Below are positions 1 through 8,254 of a stretch of DNA of 39,448 nt, piece after piece; position 1 is the stretch's first letter, and every line of letters starts with the position of its first letter. Made by a program: the position numbers and the translations under genes. The stretch covers positions 1 through 39,448 of the forward strand of contig DCFW01000023.1 of assembly GCA_002315435.1 (NCBI GenBank), read 5' to 3'. The notes under the pieces were generated by a model. That model was not told the DNA's origin. It searched no databases and was given only the letters and a program-made list of their open reading frames with translations. The stretch comes from Bacteroidales bacterium UBA1794 (GTDB lineage: Bacteria > Bacteroidota > Bacteroidia > Bacteroidales > Bacteroidaceae).

Positions 1-50
1 GCACTTCCTTGGTAAGGAAGAGGTCCCGGGTTCAAGTCCCGGTAACAGCT
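1..50 (+). tRNA. tRNA-Thr (GGT anticodon), 3' part only
   Basis: The window opens inside a tRNA. The anticodon stem CTTCC/GGAAG encloses the loop TTGGTAA, giving anticodon GGT (threonine). The T-arm is 26-42 with loop TTCAAGT, and the 3' acceptor strand is 43-49 with T50 as discriminator. No CCA is encoded. It lies 46 nt before tuf, matching the tRNA-Thr/tuf arrangement of the E. coli tufB operon, so tuf may be co-transcribed with upstream tRNAs. Confidence 0.93.
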
Positions 51-96
51 CAAAATTTTGAAGCTGATTATTAATTAAATAAATAAAAGTAACGCT

Positions 97-1281
97 ATGG
101 CTAAAGAGAAATTTGCACGTACCAAACCGCATGTTAATATTGGTACAATCGGTCACGTTGACCATGGTAAGACCACTCTGACTGCTGCTATTACAACTGT
201 ATTAGCTAAGAAAGGTCTTTCTGAAGTGAAATCTTTTGATCAGATCGATAATGCTCCTGAGGAGAAAGAACGTGGTATCACTATCAATACAGCGCATGTA
301 GAGTATGAAACTGCTAATCGTCACTATGCTCATGTGGATTGCCCGGGTCATGCCGATTATGTAAAAAACATGGTTACTGGTGCTGCCCAAATGGATGGTG
401 CAATTCTAGTGGTTGCTGCAACTGATGGTCCTATGCCTCAAACTAATGAACATGTACTATTAGCTCATCAGGTAAACGTTCCTAAATTGGTCGTTTTCTT
501 GAATAAATGCGATATGGTCGATGATGAAGAGATGCTTGAATTGGTTGAAATGGAAGTACGTGAGTTGCTGAATAGAAATGATTATGATGGCGACAATACT
601 CCTATTATCCGTGGCTCAGCACTTGGAGCATTAAATGGTGTTGAGAAATGGGAAGAAAAAGTAATGGAATTGATGGATGCTGTTGATTCTTGGATCCCAC
701 TTCCTCCTCGTGATGTTGAAAAACCTTTCTTGATGCCAGTAGAGGATGTATTCTCTATTACAGGTCGTGGTACTGTTGCAACAGGACGTATCGAAACTGG
801 TAAAGTAAAGATTGGTGATGAAATTCAAGTTATCGGATTAGGTGAAGATAAGAAATCAGTTGTAACTGGTGTCGAAATGTTCCGTAAGATTCTTGACGAA
901 GGTGAAGCAGGTGATAATGTAGGATTATTACTTCGTGGTATTGATAAGGCTGATATCAAACGTGGTATGGTACTTTGCCACCCAGGACAGATAACTCCTC
1001 ATAAAGGATTTAGAGCCTCTGTTTATATCTTGAAGAAAGAAGAAGGCGGTCGTCATACTCCGTTCCATGATAAATATCGCCCTCAATTCTATATTCGTAC
1101 AATGGATTGCACAGGTGAAATTACTCTTCCAGAAGGAACTGAAATGGTAATGCCTGGTGATAACGTTGATTTAAAAGTAGAATTGATCTATCCTGTAGCA
1201 TTGAACATCGGTTTACGTTTCGCAATTCGCGAAGGTGGACGTACAGTTGGTGCTGGTCAGATCACAGAAATTTTTGATTAA
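97..1281 (+). CDS. tuf: Elongation factor Tu
   Basis: EF-Tu is the translational GTPase that delivers aminoacyl-tRNA to the ribosomal A site. The 394-residue product has the full family length. Visible G-domain motifs are the P-loop GHVDHGKT (19-26), DCPGH (81-85) and NKCD (136-139), followed by the two beta-barrel domains ending in GRTVGAGQITEIFD. It follows tRNA-Thr and precedes tRNA-Trp and secE, so it heads the conserved translation/transcription block. No sigma-ABfr-type -7 box was seen in the 46 nt between the tRNA and the ATG, which suggests that it is transcribed from upstream with the tRNAs. The identification is secure. Confidence 0.99.
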   Translation: MAKEKFARTKPHVNIGTIGHVDHGKTTLTAAITTVLAKKGLSEVKSFDQIDNAPEEKERGITINTAHVEYETANRHYAHVDCPGHADYVKNMVTGAAQMDGAILVVAATDGPMPQTNEHVLLAHQVNVPKLVVFLNKCDMVDDEEMLELVEMEVRELLNRNDYDGDNTPIIRGSALGALNGVEKWEEKVMELMDAVDSWIPLPPRDVEKPFLMPVEDVFSITGRGTVATGRIETGKVKIGDEIQVIGLGEDKKSVVTGVEMFRKILDEGEAGDNVGLLLRGIDKADIKRGMVLCHPGQITPHKGFRASVYILKKEEGGRHTPFHDKYRPQFYIRTMDCTGEITLPEGTEMVMPGDNVDLKVELIYPVALNIGLRFAIREGGRTVGAGQITEIFD

Positions 1282-1289
1282 AATATATA

Positions 1290-1313
1290 ATCAGTTCTCT
1301 TTGGAGAGCTGAT
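1290..1313 (+). terminator. Hairpin between tuf and tRNA-Trp
   Basis: A 10-bp stem (1290-1299 with 1304-1313, one G-U pair) closes a TTTG loop nine nt after the tuf stop codon. Only TTTAT-like sequence follows, so it is a weak intrinsic terminator at best. It ends four nt before tRNA-Trp and could instead stabilise the tuf mRNA 3' end or help tRNA processing from a common transcript. Confidence 0.5.
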
Positions 1314-1317
1314 TTAT

Positions 1318-1390
1318 ACGGAAGTAGCTCAGTTGGTAGAGTCCTGGTCTCCAAAACCAGTTGTCGGGAGTTCGAGCCTCTCCTTCCGTG
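1318..1390 (+). tRNA. tRNA-Trp (CCA anticodon)
   Basis: A complete 73-nt cloverleaf: acceptor ACGGAAG (1318-1324) pairs with CTTCCGT (1383-1389), discriminator G1390. The anticodon stem CTGGT/ACCAG holds loop CTCCAAA, anticodon CCA. The T-arm is GGGAG/CTCTC with loop TTCGAGC. CCA is not encoded. It sits between tuf and secE with 15 nt to the secE start, so it is probably cut from a polycistronic transcript. Confidence 0.97.
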
Positions 1391-1405
1391 CAAAATGCAA
1401 TAAAG

Positions 1406-1600
1406 ATGATTAAAAGAGTAGTTAAGTATTGCAAGGAATCTAGTGATGAATTATTACATAAGGTTTCTTGGCCTACACGCAGAGAACTAACGAACAGCGC
1501 AATTGTTGTATTAGAAGCTTCCCTTTTAATTGCGTTAGTCGTGTTTGTTATGGACAAATGTTTCCAAACTTTTATGGAAAATATTGTTTATCCCCATTAA
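1406..1600 (+). CDS. secE: Preprotein translocase subunit SecE
   Basis: SecE is the small essential subunit of the SecYEG inner-membrane channel. The 64-residue product starts MIKRVVKYCKESSDELLHKV, contains the family motif SWPTRREL, and has one membrane segment (about 34-53), the short single-helix form common outside enterobacteria. The reading frame stays open upstream into tRNA-Trp, but the ATG at 1406 gives the expected SecE N-terminus and avoids the tRNA. It precedes nusG by 11 nt in the widely conserved secE-nusG pair. Confidence 0.95.
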   Translation: MIKRVVKYCKESSDELLHKVSWPTRRELTNSAIVVLEASLLIALVVFVMDKCFQTFMENIVYPH

Positions 1601-1611
1601 TTTTGTAAGTA

Positions 1612-2157
1612 ATGTCTGAGACAGAAAAAAAATGGTACGTTCTTCGTGCCGTGAGTGGTAAAGAAGCTAAGGTGAAAGAATATCTTGATGCTTGCATCAA
1701 GAATGATCCTCAGCTAAGCAAGTTTGTTGCTCAGATTTTGATTCCTACAGAAAAGGTTTATCAAGTTCGCAACGGCAAGAAAATCTTGAAAGAGAGAAAT
1801 TATCTTCCAGGCTATGTTCTTGTTGAAGCTAAATTGGTTGGAGAGGTTATTCAGGAGCTTGTTACAGCTCCGAATGTGATTAACTTCTTGGGGGGACAAA
1901 AGAATCCTACACCTGTTAAGCAGTCTGATGTGAACAGAATTCTAGGTAATGCTGATGAGATCCAAAATGAAGACACTGATTTTGCCGTTCCCTATGTAGT
2001 AGGTGAGCCAGTTAAAGTGAATGAAGGTCCTTTTTCAGGGTTTAGTGGTGTTATAGAAGAAGTGAACAAGGAAAAGAAGAAGCTTAAGGTTATGGTTAAG
2101 ATTTTCGGTCGTAAGACTCCTCTTGAATTAGGCTTTATGCAAGTTGAAAAAGAGTAA
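1612..2157 (+). CDS. nusG: Transcription termination/antitermination protein NusG
   Basis: NusG binds the RNA polymerase clamp and couples transcription to translation or termination. The 181-residue product has the N-terminal NGN domain (KKWYVLRAVSGKEAKVKEYL near the start, then the LPGYVLVE segment) and a C-terminal KOW domain (VKVNEGPFSGFSGVIEEV onward). It has no large insert. It lies 11 nt after secE and 49 nt before rplK, the usual order. The stop codon is inside a 10-bp hairpin annotated separately. Confidence 0.98.
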   Translation: MSETEKKWYVLRAVSGKEAKVKEYLDACIKNDPQLSKFVAQILIPTEKVYQVRNGKKILKERNYLPGYVLVEAKLVGEVIQELVTAPNVINFLGGQKNPTPVKQSDVNRILGNADEIQNEDTDFAVPYVVGEPVKVNEGPFSGFSGVIEEVNKEKKKLKVMVKIFGRKTPLELGFMQVEKE

Positions 2158-2178
2158 TATTAGTTACGTAATATTACT
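2153..2178 (+). promoter_or_regulatory. RNA hairpin at nusG stop / rplK leader
   Basis: A perfect 10-bp inverted repeat (2153-2162 with 2169-2178) closes the loop GTTACG. It overlaps the nusG stop codon (2155-2157) and ends 28 nt before the rplK ATG. No U-run follows, so it is not a classic terminator. In E. coli the rplK leader carries the site where L1 represses translation; this AU-rich stem does not obviously match that site, so a regulatory role is inferred from position only. Confidence 0.45.
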
Positions 2179-2206
2179 AGAAATTATCTATTAAAATTAA
2201 GAAAGA

Positions 2207-2650
2207 ATGGCTAAAGAAGTTGCTGGATTAATCAAATTACAGATTAAAGGAGGCGCTGCAAATCCATCACCACCAGTAGGTCCTGCATTGGGATCTAAGG
2301 GTATCAACATAATGGAATTTTGCAAGCAATTTAATGCCAGAACCCAAGACAAGGCAGGTAAAATTTTACCTGTTGTTATTACTTATTACACTGATAAATC
2401 TTTCGATTTTGTTGTAAAAACCCCTCCAGTAGCAGTCCAATTATTAGGGGCAGCTAAATTAAAGAGTGGTTCTGCAGAACCGAATCGTAAGAAGGTTGCT
2501 GAATTAACCTGGGATCAAATAAAAGCTATCGCTGAAGACAAAATGCAAGATTTAAATTGCTTTACTCTTGATAGTGCAATGAAACTAGTCGCAGGTACGG
2601 CAAGGAGTATGGGTATCACTGTTAAAGGTGATTTTCCAAGTAATAATTAA
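2207..2650 (+). CDS. rplK: 50S ribosomal protein L11
   Basis: L11 binds 23S rRNA in the GTPase-associated centre and, in many bacteria, is needed for stringent-response activation by RelA. The 147-residue product has the N-terminal motif LIKLQIKGGAANPSPPVGPA with the proline-rich linker, and the C-terminal rRNA-binding domain ending in AGTARSMGITVKG. Length is typical. It is followed by rplA after 14 nt, the standard L11-L1 pair. Confidence 0.99.
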   Translation: MAKEVAGLIKLQIKGGAANPSPPVGPALGSKGINIMEFCKQFNARTQDKAGKILPVVITYYTDKSFDFVVKTPPVAVQLLGAAKLKSGSAEPNRKKVAELTWDQIKAIAEDKMQDLNCFTLDSAMKLVAGTARSMGITVKGDFPSNN

Positions 2651-2664
2651 AAACTTCAATTGTA

Positions 2665-3363
2665 ATGGGAAAACTGACAAAAAATCAAAAGTTGGCTGCC
2701 TCCAAAGTTGAAGCAGGAAAAGCATATACATTAAAGGAAGCCTCAGCTTTGGTGAAGGAAATCACTACAACAAAGTTTGATGCTTCATTAGATATTGACG
2801 TACGCTTAGGTATTGATCCTCGCAAATCTAATCAAATGGTTAGAGGCGTTGTTTCTCTTCCTCATGGAACGGGTAAACAAGTAAAGGTTCTTGTACTATG
2901 TACAGCTGATGCCGAAGCTGCTGCCAAAGAAGCAGGAGCTGACTATGTAGGTCTTGACGAGTATATCGAAAAGATAAAGGGAGGTTGGACTGATGTTGAT
3001 GTCATCATTACCATGCCTTCTGTAATGGGAAAAATTGGTGCTTTAGGACGTATTTTAGGTCCTAGAGGATTAATGCCAAATCCTAAAAGTGGCACTGTTA
3101 CTATGGATGTTGCAAAAGCTGTAACTGAAGTAAAACAAGGTAAGATTGACTTTAAAGTTGATAAGGCTGGTATTATTCATACATCTATTGGTAAAATTTC
3201 ATTTACTGAAGATCAGATTCGTGAGAATGCTCGTGAATTCATATCAACATTACTTAAATTGAAACCAAGTGCAGCCAAAGGTGCATACATTAGAAGTATT
3301 TATCTTTCTACTACAATGAGTCGTGGCGTTAAAATTGACCCGAAATCTATTGAGGAAAATTAA
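2665..3363 (+). CDS. rplA: 50S ribosomal protein L1
   Basis: L1 forms the mobile stalk at the ribosomal E site. In many bacteria it also represses translation of the L11-L1 mRNA. The 232-residue product is full length and carries the family block MGKIGALGRILGPRGLMPNP and the C-terminal stretch KGAYIRSIYLSTTMSRGVK. It sits 14 nt after rplK and 14 nt before rplJ, so rplK, rplA and rplJ are very probably one transcript; no hairpin separates rplA from rplJ. Confidence 0.99.
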   Translation: MGKLTKNQKLAASKVEAGKAYTLKEASALVKEITTTKFDASLDIDVRLGIDPRKSNQMVRGVVSLPHGTGKQVKVLVLCTADAEAAAKEAGADYVGLDEYIEKIKGGWTDVDVIITMPSVMGKIGALGRILGPRGLMPNPKSGTVTMDVAKAVTEVKQGKIDFKVDKAGIIHTSIGKISFTEDQIRENAREFISTLLKLKPSAAKGAYIRSIYLSTTMSRGVKIDPKSIEEN

Positions 3364-3377
3364 AGCTAAAGAACAAA

Positions 3378-3893
3378 ATGAGAAAGGAAGATAAAAGTAC
3401 AGTAATAGAGAAAATAGCAGCTGCAGCTAAAGAGTTTGCTCACTTCTATTTGGTAGATCTTACTGCGTTGGATGCAACCGCAACTAGTGATTTGAGAAGA
3501 AAATGTTTCGAATCTCAAATCAAATTGATGGTTGTGAAAAATTCATTGCTTCACAAGGTGCTTGAAAACAATGATGGCGATTTTTCTCCATTATATGATT
3601 CTTTAAAAGGATCTACAGCTATCATGTTTAGTAATGTTGGAAACACTCCAGCAAAATTATTAAAAGAAGTTGCTAAAGGTGGCATCCCAAGTTTGAAAGC
3701 TGCTTATGTTGAAGAAAGTTTCTACATAGGTGCCGATCAATTAGAAGCCTTAAGTAATCTTAAGAGCAAAAATGAACTTATTGCTGATGTTGTTGCATTG
3801 TTGCAATCTCCGGCGAAAAATGTCATTTCAGCTTTACAATCAGGTGGAAACACCATTCACGGAGTCTTACAGACTTTAGGTGATAGAAAATAA
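3378..3893 (+). CDS. rplJ: 50S ribosomal protein L10
   Basis: L10 anchors the L7/L12 dimers to the ribosome. The 171-residue product matches the family: an N-terminal rRNA-binding domain (KSTVIEKIAAAAKEFAHFYL, then DLRRKCFESQIKLMVVKNSL) and a C-terminal helix ending NVISALQSGGNTIHGVLQTL that binds L7/L12. Only 14 nt separate it from rplA, so the long L10-binding leader known upstream of E. coli rplJ cannot exist here in the same place. rplL follows after 34 nt. Confidence 0.98.
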   Translation: MRKEDKSTVIEKIAAAAKEFAHFYLVDLTALDATATSDLRRKCFESQIKLMVVKNSLLHKVLENNDGDFSPLYDSLKGSTAIMFSNVGNTPAKLLKEVAKGGIPSLKAAYVEESFYIGADQLEALSNLKSKNELIADVVALLQSPAKNVISALQSGGNTIHGVLQTLGDRK

Positions 3894-3927
3894 TTATTAG
3901 TATATAACAAATTAAATTCATACAAAA

Positions 3928-4299
3928 ATGGCAGATTTGAAAGCTATTGCAGAACAATTAGTTAACTTAACGGTAAAAGAAGTTAGTGAACTTGCAACAA
4001 TCCTAAAAGAAGAATATGGTATTGAACCTGCTGCTGCGGCTGTTGCTGTTGCTGCTGGTCCTGCTGCTGGTGCAGCTGCTGAGGAAAAAACAACATTTGA
4101 TGTAGTTTTGAAATCAGCTGGCGTTGCAAAACTTCAAGTAGTTAAAGCTGTTAAAGAGCATTGCGGTCTTGGTCTTAAAGAGGCTAAAGATATCGTTGAT
4201 GGCGCTCCTAAAACATTGAAAGAAGGTCTTTCTAAAGATGATGCTGAAGCATTGAAAACAGCATTAGAAGAAGCAGGAGCTGAAGTTGAAGTTAAATAA
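3928..4299 (+). CDS. rplL: 50S ribosomal protein L7/L12
   Basis: L7/L12 forms the ribosomal stalk that recruits translational GTPases. The 123-residue acidic product has the N-terminal dimerisation segment, an alanine-rich flexible hinge (about residues 35-53) and the C-terminal domain with KSAGVAKLQVVKAVKEHCGL and GLKEAKDIVDGAPK. One cysteine (HCGL) is present, which is unusual for this small protein but otherwise unremarkable. A strong hairpin follows before rpoB. Confidence 0.99.
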   Translation: MADLKAIAEQLVNLTVKEVSELATILKEEYGIEPAAAAVAVAAGPAAGAAAEEKTTFDVVLKSAGVAKLQVVKAVKEHCGLGLKEAKDIVDGAPKTLKEGLSKDDAEALKTALEEAGAEVEVK

Positions 4300-4324
4300 G
4301 ATTAACCTGATTATAAGGTAATTC

Positions 4325-4362
4325 GGTTAGGAACCCTCAGGAAGAGGGTTCTTAACCTTTTT
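4325..4362 (+). terminator. Intrinsic terminator/attenuator between rplL and rpoB
   Basis: A 14-bp stem (4325-4338 with 4344-4357, one G-U pair) closes a 5-nt loop and is followed directly by TTTTT (4358-4362). It has full intrinsic-terminator architecture but lies between rplL and rpoB, which are usually co-transcribed. The likely role is partial termination that lowers rpoBC output relative to ribosomal proteins, as known for the E. coli rplL-rpoB gap. No clear sigma-ABfr-type -7 box was seen between it and the rpoB ATG. Confidence 0.85.
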
Positions 4363-4403
4363 ATGTCTATATTTATTTCAAAGTTCACCAAATTCATTAT
4401 CAG

Positions 4404-7400
4404 ATGTCTTCAAATACAAAAAATCAAAGAATTAATTTTGCTTCCGCCAAAATCCCAATGGATTTTCCTGATTTCCTGGAAGTGCAGTTGAAGTCATTCA
4501 AAGACTTTCTACAAATTGATACTCCGCCTGAAAAAAGAACTAAAGAGGGTTTGTACAAAGTATTTGCAGAAAACTTCCCTATAGCTGATACAAGAAACAA
4601 TTTTGTGTTAGAGTTTCTTGATTATTACATTGATCCGCCTCGTTATTCAATAGATGAATGTATTGAAAGAGGATTGACTTATAGTGTTCCGCTAAAGGCT
4701 AAGTTAAAACTTTATTGCACTGATCCTGATCATGAGGATTTTGCGACTGTTATCCAAGATGTATTCTTGGGTACCATTCCATATATGACGAAGCAAGCTA
4801 CATTTATTATAAATGGCGCTGAGCGTGTTATTGTATCGCAACTTCATAGATCTCCAGGCGTATTTTTTGGCCAAAGTGTTCACGCAAACGGAACAAAGCT
4901 ATATTCAGCTCGTATTATTCCGTTTAAGGGATCGTGGATTGAGTTTGCTACAGACATTAATAATGTCATGTATGCATACATTGACCGTAAAAAGAAATTA
5001 CCGGTAACGACTCTGTTGAGAGCTATCGGTTTTGAAACTGATAAAAACATTCTTGAAATTTTTAACTTGGCTGAAGAAGTTAAGGTTAATAAAACAAATT
5101 TGAAGAAGTTTATTGGGCGTAAATTAGCAGCTAGAGTCCTGAAAACTTGGACTGAAGATTTCGTCGATGAGGACACCGGTGAGGTTGTGACGATTGAACG
5201 TAATGAAGTCATTATTGATCGCGAAACTGTTGTTGAGCAAGAACAAGTTGATTTGATTCTTGATTCAGGCGTTGATACCGTTTTGGTTCATAAAGATGAA
5301 CCAAATCAATCAGACTATTCTATCATATATAATACACTGCAAAAAGATCCGAGTAATTCGGAAAAAGAGGCTGTTTTATATATTTATCGCCAATTACGTA
5401 ATGCTGACCCTGCTGATGATGCAAGCGCACGTGAAGTAATTAATAATCTATTCTTTTCTGAGAAAAGGTATGATTTAGGTGAAGTCGGAAGGTATAGAAT
5501 TAATAAGAAGTTAGGCCTTAGCACAAGTATGGATGTTAAGGTATTAACTAAAGAAGATATTATAGAAATCATTAAATATCTTATAGAATTAATAAATTCT
5601 AAAGCGGATGTTGATGATATTGATCACTTGAGTAATCGTCGTGTTAGAACTGTTGGTGAACAATTATCTAACCAATTTGCAATAGGTTTGGCAAGAATGT
5701 CAAGAACCATTCGTGAAAGAATGAATGTTCGTGATAATGAAGTCTTTACTCCTATTGATTTGATAAACGCAAAGACGATTTCATCAGTGATTAACACGTT
5801 CTTTGGTACGAATGCATTATCGCAGTTCATGGATCAAACTAATCCATTAGCTGAGATTACTCATAAGCGTCGTATGTCTGCGTTAGGTCCTGGTGGATTG
5901 ACACGTGATAGAGCTGGATTTGAGGTTCGAGATGTACACTATACCCACTATGGTCGTTTGTGTCCAATTGAAACCCCTGAAGGTCCAAATATTGGTTTGA
6001 TATCTTCGTTATGTATTTTCGCTAAGATCAACGATTTAGGTTTCATTGAAACACCGTATCGTAAAGTTCATAGTGGAGTTGTTGAAAACGATGATGAAGG
6101 ACTGTTATATTTGACGGCAGAGGAAGAAGAGGGTAAGGTTATAGCACAAGGTAATAGTGAACTTGATGACGATGGAAAATTCATTAAGAGTAGAATTAAA
6201 GCTAGAAAAGATGCAGATTTTCCTGTAGTTGAGCCGCTAGAAGTAGATTTGATGGACGTTGCTCCTCAACAAATTTCTTCAATTGCTGCAGCTATGATTC
6301 CGTTCTTGGAACATGATGATGCTAACCGTGCTTTGATGGGATCAAACATGATGCGTCAGGCAGTTCCTTTGCTAAGAACAGAGGCTCCTATTGTAGGAAC
6401 AGGTATTGAAAAACAATTGGCATACAATTCTCGTACGCAGGTTACTGCTGAAGGCGACGGTGTCGTAGAATTTGTTGATGCAACTGTGATTAAGATAAGA
6501 TACGATAGAACAGAAGATGATGAATTTGTTAGTTTTGAAAGTGCACTTAAAGAATATAATATTCCTAAGTTCCGTAAAACTAACCAAAGCATGACCATTG
6601 ATTTGCGTCCAATCTGTTCTAAAGGTCAAAGAGTAAAGAAGGGTGATATACTTACTGAAGGTTATTCAACTGAAGATGGGGAATTAGCTTTAGGTAAGAA
6701 TCTTTTGGTTGCATATATCCCTTGGAAAGGTTACAATTATGAGGATGCGATTGTTTTAAACGAAAGAGCCGTAAGAGAAGATATACTTACTTCTATTCAT
6801 GTTGATGAGTATTCGTTGGAAGTTCGTGAGACAAAACGAGGTGTTGAAGAATTGACAGCCGATATTCCAAATGTAAGCGAAGAAGCAACTAAGGATTTAG
6901 ATGAAAATGGTATTGTCCGTATAGGAGCTAGAATAGAACCAGGCGATATCATGATTGGTAAGATTACTCCCAAAGGAGAGTCTGATCCATCTCCTGAAGA
7001 AAAACTTTTACGTGCTATATTTGGTGATAAGGCCGGTGATGTTAAAGATGCATCATTGAAAGCGTCTCCTTCATTGAGAGGTGTTGTCATTGATAAGAAG
7101 TTATTCTCACGTGTAGTAAAGACTCGTAGTTCAAAAATGGCGGACAAAGCGATTTTACAAAAAATCGATGAAGGCTTTGAAGAGCGTACTACAGAACTGA
7201 AGAAAGAACTTGTTCAGAAACTTATGGCTTTGACGGAAGGTAAAGCTTCACAAGGTGTCAAGGATTATATGGGTACTGAAGTCGTTGCTAAGGGCTCTGA
7301 ATTTACTATTGGAGTACTTACGAATTTGGCATATGATGCAATTCAGGTTACCAAATGGACAAATGACGCTCACAAAAATGATCTGATCCATTGTGTGATT

Positions 7401-8216
7401 ATGAATTATTTGAAGAAATTCAAAGAATCTGATGCTGAACAAAAACGTAAGAAGTTTGCTATTACTATAGGTGATGAGCTTCCTTCTGGCATATTACAAA
7501 TGGCTAAGGTTTATATTGCTAAAAAACGTAAAATCGGTGTTGGTGATAAGATGGCCGGACGTCATGGTAATAAGGGTATTGTTTCTAAAATTGTACGTCA
7601 AGAAGACATGCCTTTCCTTGCTGATGGAACTCCAGTTGATATTGTATTGAATCCGTTGGGTGTACCTTCTCGTATGAACTTAGGGCAGGTATTTGAAGCA
7701 GTCTTGGGTGCAGCCGGTAAGAAGTTGGGATTGAAATTTGCAACTCCTATTTTTGATGGTGCATCATTGGATAACATTACTGAATGGACTGATAAGGCCG
7801 ACCTTCCTAGATATGGAAAAACATATTTATATGATGGTGGAACAGGTGATCGTTTTGACCAACCTGCTACTGTTGGTGTTACATATATGTTGAAATTGGG
7901 CCATATGGTTGAGGATAAGATGCATGCGCGTTCAATTGGACCGTACTCATTGATTACTCAACAACCTTTGGGTGGTAAGGCTCAGTTTGGAGGACAGCGA
8001 TTTGGAGAAATGGAGGTTTGGGCACTTGAAGCATTCGGTGCAGCTCATGTTCTTCAGGAAATCTTGACAATAAAGTCGGATGATGTTTCAGGGCGTTCAA
8101 AGGCTTATGAGGCAATAGTTAAGGGTGAACCGATGCCAACACCTGGCATTCCTGAATCTCTTAATGTGTTGTTGCACGAGCTGGCTGGTCTTGGTTTAAG
8201 CATACATCTTGAGTAA
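4404..8216 (+). CDS. rpoB: DNA-directed RNA polymerase subunit beta
   Basis: The beta subunit forms one pincer and part of the active centre of RNA polymerase. The 1270-residue product contains the rifampicin-pocket block LSQFMDQTNPLAEITHKRR followed by MSALGPGGLTRDRAGFEVRD, with the residues most often changed in resistance (D of FMDQ, H of THKRR, S of MSALG) in the susceptible state. It also has PIETPEGPNIGLI, the GRHGNKGIVSK segment and the C-terminal clamp region QPLGGKAQFGGQRFGEMEVWALEA. It starts 104 nt after rplL and ends 38 nt before rpoC. Confidence 0.99.
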   Translation: MSSNTKNQRINFASAKIPMDFPDFLEVQLKSFKDFLQIDTPPEKRTKEGLYKVFAENFPIADTRNNFVLEFLDYYIDPPRYSIDECIERGLTYSVPLKAKLKLYCTDPDHEDFATVIQDVFLGTIPYMTKQATFIINGAERVIVSQLHRSPGVFFGQSVHANGTKLYSARIIPFKGSWIEFATDINNVMYAYIDRKKKLPVTTLLRAIGFETDKNILEIFNLAEEVKVNKTNLKKFIGRKLAARVLKTWTEDFVDEDTGEVVTIERNEVIIDRETVVEQEQVDLILDSGVDTVLVHKDEPNQSDYSIIYNTLQKDPSNSEKEAVLYIYRQLRNADPADDASAREVINNLFFSEKRYDLGEVGRYRINKKLGLSTSMDVKVLTKEDIIEIIKYLIELINSKADVDDIDHLSNRRVRTVGEQLSNQFAIGLARMSRTIRERMNVRDNEVFTPIDLINAKTISSVINTFFGTNALSQFMDQTNPLAEITHKRRMSALGPGGLTRDRAGFEVRDVHYTHYGRLCPIETPEGPNIGLISSLCIFAKINDLGFIETPYRKVHSGVVENDDEGLLYLTAEEEEGKVIAQGNSELDDDGKFIKSRIKARKDADFPVVEPLEVDLMDVAPQQISSIAAAMIPFLEHDDANRALMGSNMMRQAVPLLRTEAPIVGTGIEKQLAYNSRTQVTAEGDGVVEFVDATVIKIRYDRTEDDEFVSFESALKEYNIPKFRKTNQSMTIDLRPICSKGQRVKKGDILTEGYSTEDGELALGKNLLVAYIPWKGYNYEDAIVLNERAVREDILTSIHVDEYSLEVRETKRGVEELTADIPNVSEEATKDLDENGIVRIGARIEPGDIMIGKITPKGESDPSPEEKLLRAIFGDKAGDVKDASLKASPSLRGVVIDKKLFSRVVKTRSSKMADKAILQKIDEGFEERTTELKKELVQKLMALTEGKASQGVKDYMGTEVVAKGSEFTIGVLTNLAYDAIQVTKWTNDAHKNDLIHCVIMNYLKKFKESDAEQKRKKFAITIGDELPSGILQMAKVYIAKKRKIGVGDKMAGRHGNKGIVSKIVRQEDMPFLADGTPVDIVLNPLGVPSRMNLGQVFEAVLGAAGKKLGLKFATPIFDGASLDNITEWTDKADLPRYGKTYLYDGGTGDRFDQPATVGVTYMLKLGHMVEDKMHARSIGPYSLITQQPLGGKAQFGGQRFGEMEVWALEAFGAAHVLQEILTIKSDDVSGRSKAYEAIVKGEPMPTPGIPESLNVLLHELAGLGLSIHLE

Positions 8217-8254
8217 TTTTAATAGAATAGATAACTCTTTGCAATATTAATAAT

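Noticed and set aside
1291..1557. 88-codon open frame on the minus strand
   Set aside because: It is antisense to tRNA-Trp and secE and has no independent support.
3364..3377. L10-type autoregulatory leader before rplJ
   Set aside because: Only 14 nt separate rplA and rplJ, too short for the known structured leader.
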